The notes under the pieces are model-generated. The model had not been told where the DNA came from. It did not search any database and saw only the letters and a program-made list of their open reading frames with translations. The position numbers were made by a program, and so were the translations under genes. Of a stretch of DNA of 12,314 nt, positions 5,904 to 12,314 are shown one piece after another; position 1 is the first letter of the stretch, and the number at the start of each line of letters is the position of its first letter. This DNA comes from Burkholderiales bacterium (GTDB lineage Bacteria > Pseudomonadota > Gammaproteobacteria > Burkholderiales > Burkholderiaceae_C), in assembly GCA_947474415.1 (NCBI GenBank), contig CANJKD010000018.1, forward strand, positions 1 to 12,314, in the 5' to 3' direction.

Positions 5904-8636
5904 CTAAGCGTACAGCGGGTTGATCTTGTCGACGTTGATGCCGTACTTCGCGAGCGCCTCGGCCACCTTGGCCATCGGCACCGTGCCTTCATCGGCCAGC
6001 GCCTTCAGCGCCGCCACCACGATGTAGTGCCGGTTCACCTCGAAGTGCTCGCGCAGCTTGCTGCGGAAGTCGCTGCGGCCAAAGCCGTCGGTGCCGAGCA
6101 CGCGGTAGGTGCGGCCCTTCGGAATGAAGGCGCGGATCTGCTCGGCATAGTTCTTCATGTAGTCGGTCGACGCGATCACCGGGCCGGCGTACTTGTCGAG
6201 CTGCGCGGTGACGAAGGCCACGCGCTGCGATTCGTCGGTCGGGTGCAGCAGGTTCCAGCGGTCGGCGTCCTGGCCGTCGCGTGCGAGCTGGTTGAAGCTC
6301 GGGCAGCTCCACACGTTCGCCGCCACGGCCCAGTCGGCTTCCAGCAATTTCTTGGCAGCGACGCTCTCCAGCAGGATGCTGCCGCTGCCGAGCAGGTTCA
6401 CACGCGGCGCGGTGCCGGAGGCGCCCTTCGGGCTCGGCGCCGCGCCTTCGTCGAGCAGGTACATGCCTTTGATGATCTGCGCCTCGGTGCCGGACCTGAG
6501 GCCTGGCATCGGGTAGTTCTCGTTCAGCAGCGTAATGTAGAAATACACGTTCTCCTGGTCTTCGACCATGCGCTTCAAGCCGTGGTGCAGGATCACGCCC
6601 ACCTCATGTGCGAAGGTCGGGTCGTAGCTGATGCAGTTCGGGATCGTGCTGGCCAGGATGTGGCTGTGGCCGTCTTCGTGCTGCAGGCCTTCGCCGTTCA
6701 GCGTGGTGCGCCCAGAGGTGCCGCCGAGCAGGAAGCCGCGTGCCTGCATGTCGCCCGCAGCCCAGGCCAGGTCACCGACACGCTGGAAGCCGAACATCGA
6801 GTAGTAGACGAAGAACGGAATCATGATCCGGTTGTTCGTGCTGTAGCTCGTGGCCGCCGCGATCCAGCTGCTCATGCCGCCGGGTTCGTTGATGCCTTCC
6901 TGCAAGACCTGGCCGGCCTTGTCTTCGCGGTAGTACATCACCTGGTCCTTGTCGACCGGCGTGTAGTTTTGCCCTGCGGGGTTGTAGATGCCGATCTGGC
7001 GGAACAGGCCCTCCATGCCGAAGGTGCGGGCCTCGTCGACCAGGATCGGCACGGCGCGCGGGCCCAGTTCCTTGTCGCGCAACAGTTGCGTCAGGAAGCG
7101 CACGAAGGCCTGCGTGGTCGAGATCTCGCGGCCCTCCGCCGTGGCGTCGAGCACGGCCTTGAAGGTGTCGATTGGCGGCACGGCGAGCTTCTCGTCGGCC
7201 TTGGTGCGGCGGTGCGGCAGGTAGCCCCCAAGTGCCCGGCGCTTCTCGTGCAGGTACTTCATCTCCGGCGTGTCGTCGGCCGGCTTCAGGAACGGGATGT
7301 CGTGCAACTGGTCGTCGGGGATCGGGATGTTGAAACGGTCGCGGAAGATCTTCACGTCTTCGTCGATCAGCTTCTTGGTCTGGTGCGCGGTGTTCTTGCC
7401 CTCGCCGCTCTTGCCCATGCCGTAGCCCTTGACGGTCTTGATCAACAACACGGTGGGCTGGCCCACATGGTTGTTCGCCTTGTGGAAGGCGGCATACACC
7501 TTCTGCGGGTCGTGGCCGCCGCGGTTCAGGCGCCAGATGTCGTCGTCGCTCATCTTCGCAACCATCTCCAGCAGCTTCGGGTGCTGGCCGAAGAAGTGCT
7601 TGCGAACGAAGGCGCCGTCGTTCGCCTTCATGGCCTGGTAGTCGCCGTCGACAGTGTCCATCATCACCTTGCGCAGGATCTCGTCCTTGTCGCGCGCCAG
7701 CAGCGGGTCCCAGTAGCTGCCCCAGAGCAGCTTGATGACGTTCCAGCCCGAGCCGCGGAACTCCCCCTCCAGTTCCTGGATGATCTTGCCGTTGCCGCGC
7801 ACCGGGCCATCGAGGCGCTGCAGGTTGCAATTGACGACGAAGATCAGGTTGTCGAGCTTTTCGCGCGCCGCCATGCCGATGGCGCCGAGCGATTCGGGCT
7901 CGTCCATTTCGCCGTCGCCGCAAAACACCCAGACCTTGCGATTCGCGGTGTCGGCGATGCCACGTGCGTGCAGGTACTTGAGAAAGCGCGCCTGGTAGAT
8001 GGCCATCAGCGGGCCCAGGCCCATCGAGACGGTGGGGAACTGCCAGAACTCGGGCATCAGCTTCGGGTGCGGGTAGCTGGAAATTCCCTTGCCATCGACC
8101 TCTTGCCGGAAGTTCAGCATCTGCTCTTCGCTGATGCGGCCTTCCATGAAGGCGCGGGCGTAGACGCCGGGTGAAGAGTGGCCCTGGAAGTAGAGCAGGT
8201 CGCCGCCATGGCCTTCGCACTCGGCGTGCCAGAAGTGGTTGAAGCCCGTACCGAACATCGTGGCCAGCGAGGCAAAGCTGGAGATGTGGCCGCCCAGGTC
8301 ACCGCCGTCGACCGGGTGCAGGCGATTCGCCTTGACGACCATCGCCATCGCGTTCCACCGCATATAGGTGCGCAGCCGTTCCTCGATCTCGATGTTGCCT
8401 GGAGAGCGCTCTTCCTGGTCGGCAGGAATGGTGTTCACGTAGGCCGTATTGGCCGAGAACGGCACGTCGATACCGGCCTGGCGCGCATGGTCGATCAGGC
8501 TCTCGAGCAGGAAGTGGGCGCGGTCACCGCCCTCCGCACCAATGACGGCAGACAGGGCGTCGAGCCACTCGCGGGTTTCGGTCGAGTCGATGTCGTTCGC
8601 CGAAGCGCCGAGGAATGAATCAGGCATGTCTGACAT
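5904..8636 (-). CDS. aceE: Pyruvate dehydrogenase E1, homodimeric type
   Basis: This thiamine diphosphate enzyme decarboxylates pyruvate and acetylates the lipoyl arms of AceF. The 910-residue protein fits the single-chain E1 family (E. coli AceE is 887). Visible landmarks are HISSFAS (117-123), the HAECEGHGGDLLYFQGHSSPG stretch region (137-157), the thiamine-diphosphate/Mg motif starting GDGEMDEPE (240-248) and ending NCN (269-271), and the C-terminal transketolase-like half with NEPGGMSSWIAAATSYS. A short Gly/Ala/Pro/Ser insertion before VNLLGSGSI makes this copy slightly longer than the E. coli enzyme. Starts at 8636 (MSDMPDSF) and 8627 are both possible. I chose 8636 because AGGAGA lies 5 nt upstream. 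It is the first gene of the operon, and the divergent region upstream carries candidate control sites. Confidence 0.97.
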   Translation of the reverse strand: MSDMPDSFLGASANDIDSTETREWLDALSAVIGAEGGDRAHFLLESLIDHARQAGIDVPFSANTAYVNTIPADQEERSPGNIEIEERLRTYMRWNAMAMVVKANRLHPVDGGDLGGHISSFASLATMFGTGFNHFWHAECEGHGGDLLYFQGHSSPGVYARAFMEGRISEEQMLNFRQEVDGKGISSYPHPKLMPEFWQFPTVSMGLGPLMAIYQARFLKYLHARGIADTANRKVWVFCGDGEMDEPESLGAIGMAAREKLDNLIFVVNCNLQRLDGPVRGNGKIIQELEGEFRGSGWNVIKLLWGSYWDPLLARDKDEILRKVMMDTVDGDYQAMKANDGAFVRKHFFGQHPKLLEMVAKMSDDDIWRLNRGGHDPQKVYAAFHKANNHVGQPTVLLIKTVKGYGMGKSGEGKNTAHQTKKLIDEDVKIFRDRFNIPIPDDQLHDIPFLKPADDTPEMKYLHEKRRALGGYLPHRRTKADEKLAVPPIDTFKAVLDATAEGREISTTQAFVRFLTQLLRDKELGPRAVPILVDEARTFGMEGLFRQIGIYNPAGQNYTPVDKDQVMYYREDKAGQVLQEGINEPGGMSSWIAAATSYSTNNRIMIPFFVYYSMFGFQRVGDLAWAAGDMQARGFLLGGTSGRTTLNGEGLQHEDGHSHILASTIPNCISYDPTFAHEVGVILHHGLKRMVEDQENVYFYITLLNENYPMPGLRSGTEAQIIKGMYLLDEGAAPSPKGASGTAPRVNLLGSGSILLESVAAKKLLEADWAVAANVWSCPSFNQLARDGQDADRWNLLHPTDESQRVAFVTAQLDKYAGPVIASTDYMKNYAEQIRAFIPKGRTYRVLGTDGFGRSDFRSKLREHFEVNRHYIVVAALKALADEGTVPMAKVAEALAKYGINVDKINPLYA

Positions 8637-8641
8637 GCTTG

Positions 8642-8647
8642 TCTCCT
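8642..8647 (-). promoter_or_regulatory. Ribosome binding site of aceE
   Basis: AGGAGA on the minus strand lies 5 nt before ATG 8636. This spacing favours the 8636 start over the in-frame ATG at 8627. The aceF site GGAGACAA has a similar sequence. Confidence 0.75.
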
Positions 8648-8685
8648 GTCATGAATCTGGGGTTTTCTTGAGGCCGGCAGGAGTG

Positions 8686-8719
8686 TCGCACAACTGGAAT
8701 TGTTTTCCAAATTGTGCGA
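8686..8719. promoter_or_regulatory. 34-bp inverted repeat, candidate operator between aceE and the histidine kinase
   Basis: TCGCACAA (8686-8693) is mirrored perfectly by TTGTGCGA (8712-8719), separated by 18 bp. The spacer carries a second, nearly concentric inverted repeat TGGAA (8695-8699) / TTCCA (8705-8709). The site lies in an AT-rich island in otherwise GC-rich DNA, about 50-80 bp upstream of aceE and directly before a TATAAT hexamer on the plus strand. It is a good candidate for a dimeric regulator site controlling the pdh operon. It does not match the PdhR consensus of E. coli well, so the regulator is unknown. Confidence 0.5.
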
Positions 8720-8729
8720 AGTGATTTTG

Positions 8730-8735
8730 TATAAT
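8730..8735 (+). promoter_or_regulatory. Perfect TATAAT hexamer, candidate -10 element
   Basis: TATAAT on the plus strand lies 11 bp beyond the inverted repeat, preceded by TTTTG. No good -35 hexamer is found at 16-18 bp. It points toward the histidine kinase gene 110 bp away. The complementary strand reads ATTATAC and might serve aceE instead. This is a weak call because one hexamer in an AT-rich island can arise by chance. Confidence 0.3.
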
Positions 8736-8833
8736 GGAATTTCATTGCGACTTTGCTCACCGTGCGGCGCAATTCTTAACGCTCGCACTGCTTCAACACG
8801 AGCCAGCTCGGACCCGCCGGCGGGCGCTGCATC

Positions 8834-8839
8834 GATAAT
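8834..8839 (+). promoter_or_regulatory. Candidate -10 element for a leaderless histidine kinase mRNA
   Basis: GATAAT ends 6 nt before the A of the histidine kinase ATG at 8846. That is the normal distance from a -10 box to a transcription start, so transcription could begin at the start codon itself. No Shine-Dalgarno sequence precedes the ATG, which agrees with a leaderless message. The -35 region (about 8811-8816) is poor; a 12-bp palindrome CCCGCCGGCGGG lies there at 8813-8824. Confidence 0.4.
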
Positions 8840-8845
8840 CCCGCG

Positions 8846-11389
8846 ATGCACCCTTCCCCCGACGCCGCCCCGCAGCCGCGCCCCCCGAAGAACTGGCCCG
8901 AACGACGTTTCGGGCACTGGTGGCGGCGCCAGTCGGCGGCACGCCAGGACCGCTTCGCCACGCTCGGCCCGCTGGTGTCCGTGTTGCTTTTTCTGGCTGC
9001 CATCATCTTGGCGTTCTGGTATCTGCGCAATGAGGAATTCGAGCGCGAACAAGAGGCCGTCAAGCGCGACACCGAAGTCGCCCAACTGCAGATCCGTTTG
9101 CGCCTGGTCGAGAACCAGGAACAGCTGATCCGCATTGCCCGCGAAATTGCCACGCGCGCCATCGACCGTGGCCAGTTCCTGGCCCAGGCCGCCACCTTCA
9201 CCCGCGAGCGGCCGGAAATCACCAACCTGGTGTGGATCGATGGCGCGCACACGCCAAAGGCCAGCTATTCGGCGACCAGCTTCCCGCCCGACGCCGGCGT
9301 GTCGAGCGACGACACGCCCGCCGCACTGCCGCGCGAGGGCAGCGGCAACGCTTCCGAGGCCGCTTTCATCGCGTCCCGCACCCAACGACAACCGGTCTAT
9401 TCCAGGCAGTTCCTCGACGCCTTCGGCAACCCGGTGTTCCAGCTCCAGGTGCCGCTGCTCGAACACGCCGGTTTCGTCGGCGCGCTGATCGCCGAGTACT
9501 CGATCGAAGGCCTGATGCGCCGCAATGTTCCGAAGGAAATTGCAGCGCGCCACGCCATGAGCGTGCTCGACGCCGACGAGCGCATCGTCGCCAGCACGGT
9601 GACGCAGATGCCGGGGGCGACGGTTCAGCGCCCGACTATCGTCCACCAGATCCCCGTCACGCCGGCGAACAACGGTCTGATCCTGCGCGGCCAGGGCTAC
9701 CGCACCTCGATCAGCCTGATCAGCAACACGCTGTTCTGGATGGTGGCCGCGCTGTCGGCGCTGACGGTCTGGATGCTGCTCGGCACCTGGCGCCACATGG
9801 GGCGGCGCGTGCAGATGCAGAGCGCGCTGGTGACCGAAACGAACTTCCGCCGCGCCATGGAGAACTCGATGCTGACCGGCATGCGGACCATGGACATGGA
9901 AGGCCGTATCACCTATGTCAACCCGGCCTTCGGCGCAATGACCGGCTTCTCCGAGGCCGAACTGGTGGGCCGCAAGCCACCGTTCCCCCACTGGCCTCCC
10001 GACCGCTTCGACGAAAACGCCCGCCTGCTGCAGCAGGAATTGCAGGGCCGCAGCCCGGTCGGCGGCATCGAGGTGAAGGTGATGCGCAAGGACGGCTCGC
10101 TGTTCGATTCGCGCATGTACGTGTCGCCGCTGATCGACTCGAAGGGCCAGCAGACGGGCTGGATGACGTCGATGACGAACATCACCGAAGCGAAGCGCAT
10201 CCGTGACCAGCTTTCGGCCTCGCACGAGCGCTTCACGACCGTGCTTGAAGGGCTGGACGCCGCCGTTTCGGTGCTGTCGGTGAACCAGGGCGAACTGCTG
10301 TTCGCGAACCGCTCGTACCGCCTCTGGTTCGGTGCCGAATCGCAAGGCCATGCGCAGCTCGCTGGGGCCGACAAGGGCATGCCCTACCTGGCCGAGATCG
10401 ACGATGCGGTCGACAACTTCGGCGGCCTGCCGACGCAGGAGTTGACCGAGGCCGGCTCCGAGTCGCGCGAGGTGTTCATCGAGTCGCTGTCGAAGTGGTT
10501 CGACGTGCGCGCACGCTACCTGCAATGGACCGACGGCCGCTTGGCGCAGATGCTGATCGCCACCGACATCACCGCGCGCCGCAACGCCGAAACGCTGGCG
10601 GCCAGCCAGGCCGAGAAGGCCCAAGTGACCAGCCGTCTCGTGACGATGGGCGAGATGGCCTCGTCGGTGGCGCACGAGCTGAACCAGCCGCTGACCGCCA
10701 TCACGAACTACTGCAACGGCATGGTCACGCGCGTCAACAACAACGCGATCGAGAAGGCCGACCTGATCGCCGCTTTAGAGAAAACCTCGCGCCAGGCGCA
10801 GCGCGCGGGCCAGGTCATCCACCGCATCCGCACATTCGTGAAGCGCAGCGAACCGCAGCGCCAGGCCGCGCAGGCGAGCGAAATCGTCGACGACGCGGTC
10901 GAACTCGCCGGCATCGAACTTCGGCGCCGCAACGTCGCCATTCGCACCTATGTGGCGAAACGCCTGCCGACGCTGCAGGTCGACCCGATCCTGATCGAAC
11001 AGGTGGTGCTGAACCTGTTGAAGAACGCGGCGGAAGCGATCGACAACGCGCACCTGCCGCCAGCGCGGCGCAACATCGAGTTGCGCGTGGTGCCGCACCA
11101 CACACCCGAAGACGGCGGCATGATCGAGTTCAGCGTCACCGACATGGGCCCCGGCCTTCAGCCCGAAGTGATTACGCGCCTGTACGAGGCCTTCTTCTCG
11201 ACCAAGGTCGATGGCCTGGGCATCGGCCTGAGCCTGTGCCGCTCCATCATCGAGAGCCACCGCGGGCGTATCAAAGCGCGGAACCTCTACAATAGAGAAG
11301 TGGTCGTGGGCTGCCGTTTTTCATTCACGCTGCCCGTCAAAGTCTCGGCCACAGACCCTGCCACACCCAAGGCGTTTGTGACCCTATGA
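8846..11389 (+). CDS. Membrane sensor histidine kinase with two PAS domains
   Basis: This is an 847-residue sensor kinase. The N-terminus is cytoplasmic and basic. Membrane segments at about 40-61 and 291-313 enclose a periplasmic sensing region of about 230 residues. Two PAS domains follow (about 332-450, with GRITYVNPAFGAMTGFSEAELVG, split here as GRITYVNPAF and GAMTGFSEAE; and about 459-578). The dimerisation domain has the phospho-accepting H610 in SVAHELNQPL, of the FixL/DctB type. The ATPase domain shows the N box NLLKNAAEA (723-731), DMGPG (766-770) and GLGIGLS (790-796). The stop overlaps the next start as ATGA, so it is coupled to the response regulator. It is divergent from aceE across 209 bp, which suggests, but does not prove, that it senses a signal relevant to pyruvate metabolism. 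The ligand is unknown. The start at 8846 has no ribosome site. Confidence 0.93.
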   Translation: MHPSPDAAPQPRPPKNWPERRFGHWWRRQSAARQDRFATLGPLVSVLLFLAAIILAFWYLRNEEFEREQEAVKRDTEVAQLQIRLRLVENQEQLIRIAREIATRAIDRGQFLAQAATFTRERPEITNLVWIDGAHTPKASYSATSFPPDAGVSSDDTPAALPREGSGNASEAAFIASRTQRQPVYSRQFLDAFGNPVFQLQVPLLEHAGFVGALIAEYSIEGLMRRNVPKEIAARHAMSVLDADERIVASTVTQMPGATVQRPTIVHQIPVTPANNGLILRGQGYRTSISLISNTLFWMVAALSALTVWMLLGTWRHMGRRVQMQSALVTETNFRRAMENSMLTGMRTMDMEGRITYVNPAFGAMTGFSEAELVGRKPPFPHWPPDRFDENARLLQQELQGRSPVGGIEVKVMRKDGSLFDSRMYVSPLIDSKGQQTGWMTSMTNITEAKRIRDQLSASHERFTTVLEGLDAAVSVLSVNQGELLFANRSYRLWFGAESQGHAQLAGADKGMPYLAEIDDAVDNFGGLPTQELTEAGSESREVFIESLSKWFDVRARYLQWTDGRLAQMLIATDITARRNAETLAASQAEKAQVTSRLVTMGEMASSVAHELNQPLTAITNYCNGMVTRVNNNAIEKADLIAALEKTSRQAQRAGQVIHRIRTFVKRSEPQRQAAQASEIVDDAVELAGIELRRRNVAIRTYVAKRLPTLQVDPILIEQVVLNLLKNAAEAIDNAHLPPARRNIELRVVPHHTPEDGGMIEFSVTDMGPGLQPEVITRLYEAFFSTKVDGLGIGLSLCRSIIESHRGRIKARNLYNREVVVGCRFSFTLPVKVSATDPATPKAFVTL

Positions 11390-12009
11390 GCTTGATTCCA
11401 AAGAAGGGCACCGTCTACGTCGTCGACGACGATGAGGCTGTGCGTGACTCCTTGCAGTGGTTGCTGGAGGGCAAGGACTACCGCGTGAAGTGCTTCGATT
11501 CCGCCGAATCGTTTCTCTCGCGCTTCGACCCCCGCGAGGTGGCATGCCTGATCGCCGACATCCGCATGGACGGCATGAGCGGGCTGGAACTGCAAGACCG
11601 TCTGCTGGAACGCCGCTCGCCCTTGCCCGTGACCTTCATCACCGGCCATGGCGACGTGCCGATGGCCGTGACGACGATGAAAAAAGGCGCTGAAGACTTC
11701 ATCGAAAAGCCCTTCAAGGAAGACGAGCTGGTGCGCTTGGTCGAAAAGATGCTCGACCGCGCCCGCATCGATTTCTCCAGGCATCAGGAAGCCGCCAGCC
11801 GCGACGCGCTGTTGTCGCGCCTGACCACCCGTGAGGCGCAGGTACTGGAACGCATCGTCGCCGGCCGGCTGAACAAGCAGATCGCCGACGACCTCGGCAT
11901 CAGCATCAAGACGGTGGAAGCGCACCGCGCCAACATCATGGAAAAGCTCAACGCCAACACCGTCGCCGACCTGCTGAAGATCGCCCTGGGCGCTACAGCC
12001 AAGGCCTGA
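11386..12009 (+). CDS. FixJ/LuxR-type response regulator
   Basis: The 207-residue protein has a receiver domain (about 8-125) with the acidic cluster VVDDDE (12-17), phospho-accepting D58 in IADIRMDG, T86 and K108 in the KPF motif. A LuxR-type helix-turn-helix follows (about 143-203, LTTREAQVLERIVAGRLNKQ onward, with ISIKTVEAHR at 172-181). The architecture is that of FixJ, the usual partner of FixL/DctB-like kinases. It overlaps the kinase gene by 4 bp (ATGA) and has no strong ribosome site of its own, so it is probably translated by coupling. It is expected to bind DNA as a phosphorylated dimer. The inverted repeat in front of aceE is a possible target, by position only. Confidence 0.95.
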   Translation: MSLIPKKGTVYVVDDDEAVRDSLQWLLEGKDYRVKCFDSAESFLSRFDPREVACLIADIRMDGMSGLELQDRLLERRSPLPVTFITGHGDVPMAVTTMKKGAEDFIEKPFKEDELVRLVEKMLDRARIDFSRHQEAASRDALLSRLTTREAQVLERIVAGRLNKQIADDLGISIKTVEAHRANIMEKLNANTVADLLKIALGATAKA

Positions 12010-12050
12010 ATTCCTGACACCCGCCCAGCGCATCGATCCATAGGGCGCCC

Positions 12051-12090
12051 AAGGGCCACGAAGGCGCGCCTTCGTGGCCCTTGCCTTTTC
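12051..12090 (+). terminator. Rho-independent terminator after the two-component genes
   Basis: Bases 12051-12082 form a perfect 32-bp palindrome (AAGGGCCACGAAGGCG and its mirror), followed by a short T-rich stretch (TTGCCTTTTC). It lies 42 nt after the response regulator stop and ends before the folD ribosome site. The palindrome is symmetrical, but there is no T-rich tract on the opposite side, so termination is expected on the plus strand. Confidence 0.8.
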
Positions 12091-12108
12091 GTTCAAGGAC
12101 ACTGACCC

Positions 12109-12314
12109 GTGCCCGCACAACTCATCGACGGCAACGCCCTTGCCAAGACCATTCGCGCCAAAGTCGCCGCGCGCGCGGCCAGGCTCACTGCGCGCGGGCG
12201 CGCCCCGGGCCTGACGGTGATCCTGGCCGGCGAAGACCCGGCCTCGCAGGTCTACGTGAAGCACAAGGTCGCCGACTGCGAAGCCAGCGGTGTGCGCTCG
12301 GTGCTCGAACGTTA
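12109..12314 (+). CDS. folD: Methylenetetrahydrofolate dehydrogenase/cyclohydrolase (5' part, cut by window edge)
   Basis: The first 68 codons are present. FolD is a bifunctional enzyme that interconverts 5,10-methylene- and 10-formyl-tetrahydrofolate for one-carbon metabolism. The N-terminus ([17 protein letters not shown], then [19 protein letters not shown]) matches the family, including the catalytic lysine of the YxxxK motif (Y49, K53 in YVKHK). The start is GTG at 12109, supported by AAGGA at 12095-12099, 9 nt upstream. It lies behind a strong terminator, so it probably has its own promoter or depends on read-through; I see no clear promoter in the short gap. Confidence 0.95.
   Translation, partial: MPAQLIDGNALAKTIRAKVAARAARLTARGRAPGLTVILAGEDPASQVYVKHKVADCEASGVRSVLER

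Noticed and set aside
6424..6436. 13-mer CCTTCGGGCTCGG shared with 5857-5869
   Set aside because: One shared 13-mer is expected by chance in 12 kb of GC-rich DNA, and the flanks do not match.
5877..8174. Long open frame (765 codons) on the plus strand opposite aceE
   Set aside because: It is explained by third-position GC bias of aceE, and its translation has no family features.
8495..10675. Long open frame on the minus strand across the aceE start and the histidine kinase
   Set aside because: It runs through the divergent control region and antisense to the kinase, with no domain signature.

Overview
The window looks like chromosomal DNA of a GC-rich betaproteobacterium, most likely Burkholderiales and close to Comamonadaceae. 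The evidence is strong G/C third-position bias in every gene, a homodimeric-type pyruvate dehydrogenase E1, an E3 subunit with its own lipoyl domain, and a proteasome-like gene of the betaproteobacterial BPH type. This placement is inferred from gene content, not from a database search.

Layout. Bases 1-1498 (minus) hold most of a LapD-like c-di-GMP receptor gene that runs off the left edge. Bases 1499-1753 are a gap with no confident gene. Bases 1754-8636 (minus) form one pyruvate dehydrogenase operon in the order aceE, aceF, BPH-type peptidase, lpdA. The last three genes are separated by only 2-3 nt. Bases 8637-8845 are a divergent control region with an AT-rich island, a 34-bp inverted repeat and several candidate promoter elements. 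Bases 8846-12009 (plus) encode a membrane histidine kinase with two PAS domains and a FixJ/LuxR-type response regulator, overlapping by 4 bp. A perfect 32-bp palindrome at 12051-12082 is the likely terminator. folD begins at 12109 and is cut by the right edge.

How the genes fit together. AceE, AceF and Lpd make the complex that converts pyruvate to acetyl-CoA. The divergent two-component system is a plausible regulator of that operon, based on position only. The BPH-type peptidase is co-translated with the complex, which suggests a link between proteolysis and pyruvate dehydrogenase. LapD-type proteins sense c-di-GMP to control surface adhesion; no functional link to the neighbouring operon is visible.

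Points most worth a second look: the proteasome homologue inside the pdh operon; a palindromic, intergenic-type repeat translated in frame within the linker of lpdA; two overlapping inverted repeats in the aceE-aceF gap that could fold as an H-type pseudoknot around a consensus Shine-Dalgarno sequence; and a histidine kinase gene that appears to be leaderless.
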